Shown piece by piece: positions 22,962-30,268 of a DNA stretch of 31,396 bases. The position numbers and the translations under genes are program-made. Origin of the DNA: JBLNCE01 sp050260415. Its GTDB lineage: Bacteria; Bacillota; UBA4882; JAAYXC01. The stretch lies in assembly GCA_050260415.1 (NCBI GenBank), contig JBLNCE010000056.1:1-31396 (forward strand), in the 5' to 3' direction. The notes under the pieces are model-generated. The model was not told the DNA's origin, ran no database searches, and worked only from the letters and a program-made list of their open reading frames with translations. The first letter of the stretch is position 1; each line of letters opens with the position of its first letter.

Positions 22962-23667
22962 GATGCGCCGCACAAGTACGGTCGAGAGTTTTGACTGCGC
23001 GTTCGAGGGACTGATGCATGCGCTGCGGACGCAGCGCCATATGCGGTGGCACGCGATCATGGGGTGCGCCGTCTTGCTCCTGGCGCTCTGGCTCAAGTTG
23101 ACCAAGGTCGAGATGATCGTGATCGCCGCGACCGTGACCATGGTCCTGGTGGCGGAGATGTTCAATACCGCCATCGAGGTAACGATCGACCTTTTTACCA
23201 AGGACTATCATCCTTTGGCCGCCGTGGCCAAGAATGTCGCCGCGGGCGCGGTGCTCTTGACGGCATTGAACGCTCTGGTTGTGGGCTATATGATCTTCGT
23301 TCCGACCCTGGAGCCTTTGTTGCCGTCGGTGCTGGAACAAGTGCGACGTTCACCGCCATACTTGACCTTGGCGGCCCTGGCGCTCGTCGTCAGCGCGGTG
23401 GTAATCTTGAAATCCACCAACCGGGCGGGAGGCAGCATTATGCAGGGCGGAATGCCGAGCGGTCACACCGCGGTCGCTTTCGTCTTGGCCACCGCGGTCG
23501 TCTTTCTTACCAGCTACGAACCGACGGTCTCGATCCTCGCCATACTGCTGGCGCTCCTCGTGGCCGAAAGCCGCCTGGAAACAAAGATCCACTCCCTTAT
23601 CGAGGTCATGGCCGGCGCCGCCGTCGGCATACTCCTTACCACGCTGGTTTTTCAGTTGCTATATTGA
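22954..23667 (+). CDS. DgkA-type undecaprenol kinase fused to a PAP2 phosphatase domain
   Basis: This 237-residue membrane protein has two modules. Residues 8-115 are a DgkA-like kinase (ESFDCAFEGLMHALRTQRHM, then the catalytic VAEMFNTAIEVTIDLFTKDY and AAVAKNVAAGAVLLTALNAL) with three membrane helices. Residues 125-237 are a PAP2 domain with about four helices, GGMPSGHTAVAF (motif 2, His171) and AESRLETKIHSLIEVMAGAA (motif 3, S-R-x5-H). PAP2 motif 1 is reduced to KSTNRAGGS and lacks the usual RP. In Gram-positives, DgkA phosphorylates undecaprenol and PAP2 enzymes remove phosphate from undecaprenyl pyrophosphate, so the fusion may recycle the wall lipid carrier. GTG 22954 overlaps ybeY, and ATG 22963 is an alternative start. 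Confidence 0.93.
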   Translation: MNKMRRTSTVESFDCAFEGLMHALRTQRHMRWHAIMGCAVLLLALWLKLTKVEMIVIAATVTMVLVAEMFNTAIEVTIDLFTKDYHPLAAVAKNVAAGAVLLTALNALVVGYMIFVPTLEPLLPSVLEQVRRSPPYLTLAALALVVSAVVILKSTNRAGGSIMQGGMPSGHTAVAFVLATAVVFLTSYEPTVSILAILLALLVAESRLETKIHSLIEVMAGAAVGILLTTLVFQLLY

Positions 23668-23772
23668 ATCGTTTAGAATGCATAGAGGTCGGTGTTTTTC
23701 GTATCTCTGCGTCTCATCGGCGGCTCGGGGCAAGACACGTAACGCTCTATGAAAATCGGAGAGATCCTATAC

Positions 23773-24387
23773 ATGTGGAAACGAATCAGAACCTACCTCG
23801 CGACCGGGCTGTTCGTGATCCTGCCGGCATTCATCACCGGGTATCTATTATGGGTTGTCTTTACGTTCACGGACAACTTGATGGGTTCTCTGCTCGAGGT
23901 CCTGATTGGCAGGCGCATCCCGGGGCTGGGATTGGTGGCGCTCCTATTCCTCTTCCTTTTGGCGGGGATGATCGCAGCAAATTATCTCGGGAAGAGGGTC
24001 ATTCGCTGGGCTGAGAGCCTCTTGGCCAGGGTGCCGGTGATCGGGGGCATATACGGGACGACGCGCCAGTTTACCGAGGCCTTGTCCTCGCCGGAACGCG
24101 GCGTCTTTCGGCGGGTGGTGATGGTCGAGTACCCCCGCGCGGGTATTTACACATTGGGCTTCCTTACCGGGCAAGCGCCGCGGGCTCTCGAACAGGCCTG
24201 CGGCAAGAAACTGGCCAACGTATTCATCCCTACGCCGCCCAATCCCACCACGGGTTTCCTGATCCATGTCCCCGTCGAGGAAGTGATCTATCCTTCGATC
24301 TCCGTGGATGAGGGCGTCAAATTCGCGATTTCCGCCGGCGTGGTCAAGCCGGCCTCATGCGGGAGCCGTGACGCCGGAGAGGCTTGA
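23773..24387 (+). CDS. DUF502 family membrane protein
   Basis: This 204-residue protein starts at ATG 23773, where GGAGAG is nine bases upstream; ATG 23749 has nothing comparable. It has two N-terminal membrane helices (TYLATGLFVILPAFITGYLL and GLVALLFLFLLAGMIAANYL) and then the DUF502 core: ARVPVIGGIYGTTRQFTEAL, FRRVVMVEYPRAGIYTLGFL, VFIPTPPNPTTGFLIHVPVE and EEVIYPSISVDEGVKFAISA. DUF502 proteins are widespread but uncharacterised, and a plant homologue (COV1) sits in trafficking membranes. Position between dgkA-PAP2 and cdd is unusual for this operon. The 105-bp gap before it is the largest inside the dgkA-era part of the cluster. Confidence 0.9.
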   Translation: MWKRIRTYLATGLFVILPAFITGYLLWVVFTFTDNLMGSLLEVLIGRRIPGLGLVALLFLFLLAGMIAANYLGKRVIRWAESLLARVPVIGGIYGTTRQFTEALSSPERGVFRRVVMVEYPRAGIYTLGFLTGQAPRALEQACGKKLANVFIPTPPNPTTGFLIHVPVEEVIYPSISVDEGVKFAISAGVVKPASCGSRDAGEA

Positions 24388-24445
24388 TCTATGGACGAAG
24401 CAGCCATAAGGATATTACGTAAACATTGCGGAGGATGGGCCGCCG

Positions 24446-24850
24446 ATGCATGAAGAGGAACTGATTGCCGCCGCGCGGGCGGCCCGGGAATATGCTTATG
24501 CTCCGTATTCGGGCTTTAAGGTTGGCGCGGCTTTGCTGGCCGGTACGGGAAACGTATACACCGGGTGCAATATAGAGAACGCCTCCTACGGCGCCACGAT
24601 CTGCGCGGAAAGGGTCGCGATTGCCAAGGCGGTTTCCGCGGGTGACCGTACGTTTACCGCCCTGGCCGTTGTGGCCGACGGGCCTGAGCCGGTTGCTCCG
24701 TGCGGGTTTTGCCGGCAATTCCTCGCGGAGTTCGGCCTGGAGACAATCGTCCATATGGCCAATCTGCATGGCGACGTCAGTCGGTGGAAGCTGCGGGAAC
24801 TCCTGCCGGTCGCTTTCACCAGTCAGGAATTACCAAAAAAAGAGGCCTAA
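24446..24850 (+). CDS. cdd: Cytidine deaminase
   Basis: This 134-residue zinc enzyme converts cytidine/deoxycytidine to uridine/deoxyuridine for pyrimidine salvage. Substrate and zinc motifs are YAPYSGFKVGAALLAGTG, GCNIENASYGATICAERVAI (N-E-N and C-A-E with catalytic Glu) and VAPCGFCRQFLAEF (P-C-x-x-C). The length matches the homotetrameric Firmicute type. GGAGG lies eleven bases before the ATG. cdd directly before era is a classic Firmicute arrangement. Confidence 0.96.
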   Translation: MHEEELIAAARAAREYAYAPYSGFKVGAALLAGTGNVYTGCNIENASYGATICAERVAIAKAVSAGDRTFTALAVVADGPEPVAPCGFCRQFLAEFGLETIVHMANLHGDVSRWKLRELLPVAFTSQELPKKEA

Positions 24851-24885
24851 AACCAATACAGACGTTTTGGGACGGTGCCGATGCA

Positions 24886-25788
24886 TTGAATAGGGAAGAG
24901 ACCTTTCGTTCCGGTTTTGTCTCCGTGCTCGGGCGTCCCAACGTGGGCAAGTCCTCGCTGGTCAACGCTCTGGTCGGCCGCAAGGTCACGATCGTCAGTC
25001 CCAAGCCGCAGACGACCCGTCGGCGTGTGCAAGCGGTGCTGACCACCCCCGAGGCGCAGATCGTCTTCGTTGACACGCCAGGGATACAACGTCCCCGGGA
25101 CCTTCTGGGACGGGTAATGGCGCGGGCCGCCGCCGAGTCCTTGGCGGAGGTGGATGCCGTTCTGATGGTGATCGACGCGGTGCGGGCCCGCGGCGAGGAG
25201 GATCGCGCCGCGGCCGCGCTACTTGGACGGGTACAGGCGCCGACGCTCCTGGTCGTAAACAAGATCGATCTGGTCCACGGCGCCGGAGACGAGACGGCGG
25301 CCGCCGCGGCGCGCGACCTATCCTACGCGGGACCGGTCTTGCCGGTCTCCGCCGTCACCGGCCAAGGCTTGGCGGAATTGCAGCGCTGGATAATAAGGCA
25401 ACTCGGGCCAGGGCCGAAGTATTTCCCCGACGGGATGCGGACCGATCAGTCCGATTCCTTGCTCGTCGCGGAACTAATCCGGGAGCAAGTCCTCCTGCGG
25501 ACGGGGGACGAAGTGCCGCACGCGACCGCGATCGTGGTGGAGGAAATGGCGCCGCGTCTCAATGGGAAGTTGTTCATCCGTGCGGCGGTGGTCGTGGAAC
25601 GCGAGAGCCAAAAGGCGATCGTGATCGGCGCCGGCGGGCGTCAACTCAAGGAGATCGGGCGCAACGCGCGCGCCAATATCGAGCATCTGCTCGGTGAGCC
25701 CATATTCCTCGATCTATGGGTCCGGGTGGACAAGGGTTGGCGCGACTCCGGACGTCGTTTGCGGGAATTTGGGTACGAATCGGAATGA
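24886..25788 (+). CDS. era: GTPase Era
   Basis: This 300-residue GTPase acts in 30S assembly by binding the 16S rRNA 3' end. G motifs are GRPNVGKSSLVNAL (G1), the switch region KPQTTRRRVQ (G2), VDTPGIQRP (G3), VVNKIDLV (G4) and VSAVTG (G5). The C-terminal KH domain is intact (IVIGAGGRQLKEIGRNARAN, then a Trp/Arg tail). TTG 24886 is the only suitable start, with a weak GGGACGG upstream, and gives the standard length. It is 35 bp after cdd. Usually recO or glyQS follow era in this group; here sigI does. Confidence 0.96.
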   Translation: MNREETFRSGFVSVLGRPNVGKSSLVNALVGRKVTIVSPKPQTTRRRVQAVLTTPEAQIVFVDTPGIQRPRDLLGRVMARAAAESLAEVDAVLMVIDAVRARGEEDRAAAALLGRVQAPTLLVVNKIDLVHGAGDETAAAAARDLSYAGPVLPVSAVTGQGLAELQRWIIRQLGPGPKYFPDGMRTDQSDSLLVAELIREQVLLRTGDEVPHATAIVVEEMAPRLNGKLFIRAAVVVERESQKAIVIGAGGRQLKEIGRNARANIEHLLGEPIFLDLWVRVDKGWRDSGRRLREFGYESE

Positions 25789-25792
25789 AAGT

Positions 25793-25816
25793 CCCAAAGG
25801 CGACTCGGGTTACGAA
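25793..25816 (+). promoter_or_regulatory. Possible SigI-type autoregulatory promoter
   Basis: CCCAAA (25793-25798) and TACGAA (25811-25816, core CGAA) lie in the short era-sigI gap. Known sigma-I promoters have a C-rich, A-ending -35 and a CGAA/CGWA -10 about 13-16 bp apart; here the CCCAAA to CGAA gap is 14 bp. The match is short and by eye only. Confidence 0.35.
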
Positions 25817-25845
25817 TCACTATATTGCACGGGCGAGGTGATCTC

Positions 25846-26592
25846 GTGCAGAACCTTGGTTTGCAACCCTCCGAACAGGGGGAATGCTTGCAGGCTTTGG
25901 TCTGGGCGGCGCGGACTGGCGACAGAGCGGCACGGGATGAGCTGATCTCCAGGTATCAGCCGTTCATCCTAAAAGTCGCCGCCAAGGTTAGCCGCCGTTA
26001 TCTGCGGCCTGGTCTTGACGATGAAATCGGTGTGGCCATGATGGCGTTCAATGAGGCCTTGGATTGCTATAATCACAGCGGTAAGCTTCCATTTCTGTCC
26101 TTCGCCGAACTCGTGATCAAACGGCGGCTCGTTGATTACTTCCGCACCCAGGCCGCGCACAGCCAGGAGCTCCCCATGACTTACTTCGAGGGCGACGGGG
26201 AGGACGAACGGGAGCATTCCCGCTTGCCGTTTCTGGCGCGGGAAGCGGAAGCGGCTTATATCAGAGTGGAAGAGTCCGTTGAGAGGCGCGAGGAGATTCT
26301 GCGTTTCAAGGAGATCCTCGAGGAATTCGGCCAGAGCTTTTCGGGGTTGGCGGCGGCCACTCCCAAACATAACGATACACGCCGGCGGTTGATCGAGGTC
26401 AGCCGGGATATCGCGGGTAGCGAGCGGTTGATTGCGCAGATCCGCAGACGCAAAGCCTTGCCGATCATGGAGGTAGCGGAACTATCCGGCTTGAGCCGCA
26501 AAACCATTGAGCGGCACCGTAAGTATTTATTGGCGTTGGTTCTCGTCCTGCTCAACGATCTGCCGCATCTGCAAGGGTACTTGGAACCTTAA
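25846..26592 (+). CDS. sigI: RNA polymerase sigma factor SigI
   Basis: This 248-residue sigma-70-family factor has region 2 in ARDELISRYQPFILKVAAKV, then DDEIGVAMMAFNEALDCYNH and FLSFAELVIKRRLVDYFRTQ, which is the signature of SigI. The C-terminal helix-turn-helix ALPIMEVAELSGLSRKTIER is followed by HRKYLLALVLVLLNDLPHLQ, also SigI-specific (SigI_C rather than standard region 4). GTG 25846 has GAGGTG upstream. The partner anti-sigma gene follows 41 bp downstream, as in Bacillus (heat stress) and Clostridium thermocellum (polysaccharide response). Confidence 0.92.
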   Translation: MQNLGLQPSEQGECLQALVWAARTGDRAARDELISRYQPFILKVAAKVSRRYLRPGLDDEIGVAMMAFNEALDCYNHSGKLPFLSFAELVIKRRLVDYFRTQAAHSQELPMTYFEGDGEDEREHSRLPFLAREAEAAYIRVEESVERREEILRFKEILEEFGQSFSGLAAATPKHNDTRRRLIEVSRDIAGSERLIAQIRRRKALPIMEVAELSGLSRKTIERHRKYLLALVLVLLNDLPHLQGYLEP

Positions 26593-26633
26593 TCCTGGTG
26601 AGAACAGCGAACGGCCGCGCCGAGGTGGTCATC

Positions 26634-27392
26634 ATGGTCCGGAGATCGATTCTGGTGGAAATAACGGGTGGCGGGCGGGGCATAGCCCTTGGCCCGGGCG
26701 GGCGCTTTTACCATGTGCGAGTGCCGGCGGGGGTCGGTCTCGGCGACGAACTGCCGGCGCAAGGCGCGACGGGCTGGTATAAACTGGCCGTGGTTGCCGC
26801 CGTGGCGGGCGTTTTCATCCTGTGCTCGCTGGCCGTCGTCTTGCCGCGGCGCTCGGTGGAAGCCTATTCGCTGGTCAACCTACGCTTTGCGGACCAAGCC
26901 GGCCCCGATTTCGCCCAGACGGCGGTGGTGGTATCGCCCGCTTTGGTATCGGCGCATGCGGAGAGCGATATCGAGGTGACGCTGGCGATCGATCGAAAAG
27001 GTACGGTGGCGGCGGTTCGTCCGCGAAAACCCAGCACGGAAACCCTCGTCGGGATGCGCGTTGAACAGGCTATTCAGCACACGGTGGGCCAATTGACGGA
27101 GATCACCGATGGAGATGTCGAGGTACGGCCCTTCCCGCGCAGTTCGGCGGATGAGATGGAGGAACTCACCGAGAGAATAAGAACGGCGCTGCCGGATAAA
27201 GAACCGCCGATCGGCTTGGCGGTCGGTCCGCCGGCCGGCGACGGGGAACTGAGCCTGGTACAGGACGGCGTTCCTTCCGCGTCCGGGCACGACGGCAACG
27301 ACAAGGACCAAAAGCTGACGGGCGCCAAGAAATCACTCTTCCTCTTCTGGAAAAAGAAGAAGATCCAGGCGAAGGATACAGCAGGCCTGTGA
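26634..27392 (+). CDS. rsgI: RsgI-like membrane anti-sigma factor without a carbohydrate-binding domain
   Basis: This 252-residue protein has an RsgI_N-type start (residues 1-45: RSILVEITGGGRGIALGPGG, FYHVRVPAGVGLGDEL), which binds SigI in the cytoplasm. One membrane segment follows (LAVVAAVAGVFILCSLAVVL). The outside region keeps the RsgI middle pattern (YSLVNLRFADQAGPDF, then DIEVTLAIDRKGTVAAVRPR and GMRVEQAIQHTVGQLTEITD). The tail (about 185-252) is low-complexity and charged, ending LFLFWKKKKIQAKD, with no CBM, PA14 or glycosidase module. GAGGTGG lies six bases before ATG 26634. It is cotranscribed with sigI and ends at a strong terminator. The signal it senses cannot be inferred. Confidence 0.82.
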   Translation: MVRRSILVEITGGGRGIALGPGGRFYHVRVPAGVGLGDELPAQGATGWYKLAVVAAVAGVFILCSLAVVLPRRSVEAYSLVNLRFADQAGPDFAQTAVVVSPALVSAHAESDIEVTLAIDRKGTVAAVRPRKPSTETLVGMRVEQAIQHTVGQLTEITDGDVEVRPFPRSSADEMEELTERIRTALPDKEPPIGLAVGPPAGDGELSLVQDGVPSASGHDGNDKDQKLTGAKKSLFLFWKKKKIQAKDTAGL

Positions 27393-27417
27393 AACTTGGC
27401 CGATCGGGCATGCAGGA

Positions 27418-27445
27418 GACGGGCGGGATAGCTCGTCTTTTTTTT
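27418..27445 (+). terminator. Rho-independent terminator of the sigI-rsgI unit
   Basis: GACGGGC (27418-27424) and GCTCGTC (27431-27437) pair over 7 bp with one G-T. The loop is GGGATA and eight T follow. It lies 26 bp after the rsgI stop. Confidence 0.9.
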
Positions 27446-27537
27446 GCCACAGCCTTTACAGGATACCATGAATTAATGCAGACAAACCACGTCGTGCCAT
27501 AGCAGGAACCGCCTGGATCGGCGGCGAACTAGTCGTC

Positions 27538-28884
27538 ATGGCCATGATTGTGGCCTTGAGATGGAGGTCGAATCCGGTCTTGCTTCGGCGCTGCACTATG
27601 TTGGCCATGATGGTTGCGATCGCCGTGGGAAGCGCATCTCGCGCCGGTGCGGGCGCGCCGCTGCCCGAGACCGTCGCCGTCGGGCTGGCCGCGGCGCAGC
27701 CGAATCTGACCCTGCGGCTCCCAGCCGGCACGGTGCTCAGCATCCCGACGGGTGCCGCCTGGCAATACGAAGCGGAGTGCACGCTGACCTGCACGGTGGG
27801 GCCGGATGGAGGCGTCGTGGCCGGCGCGACGAACTACGGGCGTGGGCCGCTCCGTTTGACCAGCGCCAACGGCTTGCTGGGTTGGGGCGCGCGTCTGTAC
27901 CGGGGCGCCTTAATCGTTGCCGCGACTAGCCGGGGGCTGACGCTGGTGAACGAGATCCGGCTCGAAGATTACCTGCGCGGCGTCGTTCCGGTCGAGGTAA
28001 GCGCGGATTGGCCGCTCGAGGTCCTCAAGGCGCAAGCGGTGGCGGCCCGCACCTTTGCCGCCGGGCGTCTCGGCCATCACCGCCAGGATGGCTACGACCT
28101 ATGCGCGACCACGGACTGCCAGGTCTACGCGGGCGCGAGCGCCGAAAAGCCGGCGACCGATCAAGCGGTGGCGGCCACGGCCGGGCAGGTGCTCGTTTTC
28201 GACGGCCGCTTGGCATCGGCAAACTACCATTCCGCTTCGGGCGGCCATACCGAGGATGTGGAATCCGTCTGGCCCACGGCGACGCCTGTGGCTTACCTGC
28301 GGGGTGTGCCGGATCCGGCCGAGTCCTCGCCTTATGGCCGGTGGCGCGTCGAGTATGATTGGGCGAGCGTTGAAGCGGCCGTGGCGGCAAAATACCCCGA
28401 TCTGGGCCGGGTATTGGCAATCGATGTTCTCAGCCGCACGGAGGCGGGACGAGCCGCCCAGGTGGAATTGACCGGTGAGAAAGGCAGGAAACGGATTACC
28501 GGCGAAGCGCTGCGCACGCTCTTCTCCCCTCCGCTCAGGAGCTCGCTCTGCGAACTGAGCACGGAATACGCGCCTGTGCCCATATCACGCGCCGAAGCCT
28601 TGGCCGGAGCATCGGTGCCGCATGTGTTCGCACCAAGCGCGGCGTCGTTATGGTACCCTATCCAAGATGAAGATTGGATCCTGGCCCCAGTCCGCCTGAT
28701 CGTCAACGGACGGGGGTGGGGGCACGGTGTGGGCATGAGCCAGTGGGGTGCGAAATCTTTGGCGGAATTGGGTTATACATATACTATGATCCTTGAATAC
28801 TACTACGGCGGCGCGGAAGTCGAAGACCGGCGCCCTCCGCAAAGCGCCCCTCCCACTCCAACCAACGGAGAAGTGGCCGGTTGA
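27538..28884 (+). CDS. SpoIID/LytB domain protein (lytic transglycosylase family)
   Basis: This 448-residue exported protein has a signal peptide (MLAMMVAIAVGSASRAGA, about residues 21-38). Two degenerate SPOR-like/SH3-like segments follow at about 45-135. The SpoIID domain spans about 140-430: EIRLEDYLRGVVPVEVSADW (catalytic Glu region), PLEVLKAQAVAARTFAAGRL, CATTDCQVYAGA (zinc/cysteine loop), SASGGHTEDVESVWPT and NGRGWGHGVGMSQWGAKSLA. SpoIID cleaves septal peptidoglycan lacking stem peptides during engulfment. This longer form with N-terminal repeats is the SpoIID-related paralogue found before queA in several Firmicutes, so wall remodelling is certain but engulfment is not. No good ribosome site precedes ATG 27538, so the start is uncertain. 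The TGA overlaps queA. Confidence 0.92.
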   Translation: MAMIVALRWRSNPVLLRRCTMLAMMVAIAVGSASRAGAGAPLPETVAVGLAAAQPNLTLRLPAGTVLSIPTGAAWQYEAECTLTCTVGPDGGVVAGATNYGRGPLRLTSANGLLGWGARLYRGALIVAATSRGLTLVNEIRLEDYLRGVVPVEVSADWPLEVLKAQAVAARTFAAGRLGHHRQDGYDLCATTDCQVYAGASAEKPATDQAVAATAGQVLVFDGRLASANYHSASGGHTEDVESVWPTATPVAYLRGVPDPAESSPYGRWRVEYDWASVEAAVAAKYPDLGRVLAIDVLSRTEAGRAAQVELTGEKGRKRITGEALRTLFSPPLRSSLCELSTEYAPVPISRAEALAGASVPHVFAPSAASLWYPIQDEDWILAPVRLIVNGRGWGHGVGMSQWGAKSLAELGYTYTMILEYYYGGAEVEDRRPPQSAPPTPTNGEVAG

Positions 28885-29912
28885 TGCAGGTTGACCAATT
28901 CGACTACCATCTGCCACCCGAAGCGATCGCGCAGACGCCGATCGAGCCTCGGGACGCCTCACGTCTCCTGGTCTTGGACCGTGGGCGCGCAAAGGTTTCG
29001 CACAGGAGTTTTCGCGACCTGCCGCAGTTGCTGACGCCCGGAGACCTGCTCGTGTTGAACGATTCCCGCGTCATTCCGGCGCGGCTTTTTGCCCGCCGCG
29101 GCGATTTGGGCGGCGCGCGGATCGAGGTCATGCTCCTCCACCAGGTCGGCCCCGATACTTGGGAGGTCCTGGTCCGGCCGGGACGCCGCGTGCCCGTCGG
29201 AACAAGGCTGCTGTTCGGAGGGGGAGAAATGGCGGCGGACGTCCTCGGGGCCACCGATTTCGGCGGCCGCACCGTCGCCTTCAGCTATGAGGGCGACTGG
29301 CATTCAATGCTCGCGCGCCTCGGCCATACGCCCCTCCCGCCGTACATCCACGAACCCCTGGCTGATCCAGAACGCTACCAGACGGTCTATGCACGGCAGG
29401 CCGGTTCGGTGGCGGCCCCCACTGCCGGACTTCATTTTACGCGCGCGCTTCTGGAGCGGTTGAACGCAACAGGCATCGGCGTAGCCTACATAACCCTGCA
29501 CGTGGGCTTGGGCACCTTTCGCCCGGTCGCGGCGGTCAACGTCGAAGACCACGTGATGCACGCGGAGTTCTACACGTTGCCGATGGAAACGGCGGCCGCC
29601 ATAAGCAAAACCAGGGCTGACGGGCGGCGGGTCGTGGCCGTGGGGACCACCGCCGTCCGGACGCTGGAGTCGGCGACGGACGCGGAAGGCCGGATTACCG
29701 CCGGCTCGGGCTGGACGAACATCTTCATCTATCCCGGCTACCATTTTCGGGCGGTGGACGCGCTGGTCACCAACTTCCACCTGCCGCGTTCGACCCTGCT
29801 CATGTTGGTCGCGGCCTTTGCCGATCGTGAGTCGATCCTCGCCGCCTACCGGGAGGCGCTGGAGGCCGGCTACCGCTTCTTCAGTTTCGGGGATGCGATG
29901 TTAATCCTTTAA
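28884..29912 (+). CDS. queA: S-adenosylmethionine:tRNA ribosyltransferase-isomerase QueA
   Basis: This 342-residue enzyme transfers and isomerises the ribose of SAM onto preQ1 in tRNA to make epoxyqueuosine. Signature segments are FDYHLPPEAIAQTPIEPRDA, GDLLVLNDSRVIPARLFARR, YQTVYARQAGSVAAPTAGLH, VGLGTFRPVAAVNVEDHVMH and FIYPGYHFRAVDALVTNFHL, all in the expected order. Length equals the B. subtilis enzyme. ATG 28884 overlaps the spoIID-like stop (TGATG). It works just after tgt in the pathway and is paired with it here, although a 356-bp repeat-bearing gap separates them. Confidence 0.97.
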   Translation: MQVDQFDYHLPPEAIAQTPIEPRDASRLLVLDRGRAKVSHRSFRDLPQLLTPGDLLVLNDSRVIPARLFARRGDLGGARIEVMLLHQVGPDTWEVLVRPGRRVPVGTRLLFGGGEMAADVLGATDFGGRTVAFSYEGDWHSMLARLGHTPLPPYIHEPLADPERYQTVYARQAGSVAAPTAGLHFTRALLERLNATGIGVAYITLHVGLGTFRPVAAVNVEDHVMHAEFYTLPMETAAAISKTRADGRRVVAVGTTAVRTLESATDAEGRITAGSGWTNIFIYPGYHFRAVDALVTNFHLPRSTLLMLVAAFADRESILAAYREALEAGYRFFSFGDAMLIL

Positions 29913-29923
29913 GAGCAGGTATT

Positions 29924-30252
29924 AGGCAAAAGGCAAAAGGCAAAGGGCAAAAGGCAAAGGGCAAAAGTGGAGAGTCTAGAAGTCGCGCGTTGCGAGTCGT
30001 AGGACGCAGGTTTCCATAGTGATATACGGGCTACTCCGCCATGGCCGCGTGTCCGCGAAGGTTGGATTTATGCGTCCGGGCCGGAGCAACCGAGAAGCGA
30101 TGGCTAAACATCAAGTCCGGCAGTTGTTTTCTGGCTTCCACCGTGAGTAGGAGCGTCTTCCTTAGGAAAAGAAAAGACGGAGGGTCGTCAAGCCGTGCTC
30201 GCGCAACAAACCCAGAAAACCCTTTTGCCTCTTGCCTTTTACCTCTTGCCTC
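29924..30252. repeat. Intergenic insert bounded by inverted arrays of GGCAAAA units
   Basis: The left array (29924-29967) is a tandem of AGGCAAAAGGCAAAAGGCAA-type 7-bp units with A/G variation. The right array (30221-30252) is the reverse complement (CTTTTGCCTCTTGCCTTTTA). The interior of about 250 bp contains no supportable gene. The right array ends 16 bp before the tgt start and may affect its expression. The layout matches the insert at 20076-20287 with a different unit. Confidence 0.75.
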
Positions 30253-30268
30253 TCCGGGGAGGTTCCGC

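Noticed and set aside
29924..30252. Replication origin or iteron array
   Set aside because: Short AT-containing repeats suggested iterons, but there is no dnaA, DnaA-box pattern or rep gene nearby, and the two arrays are inverted.
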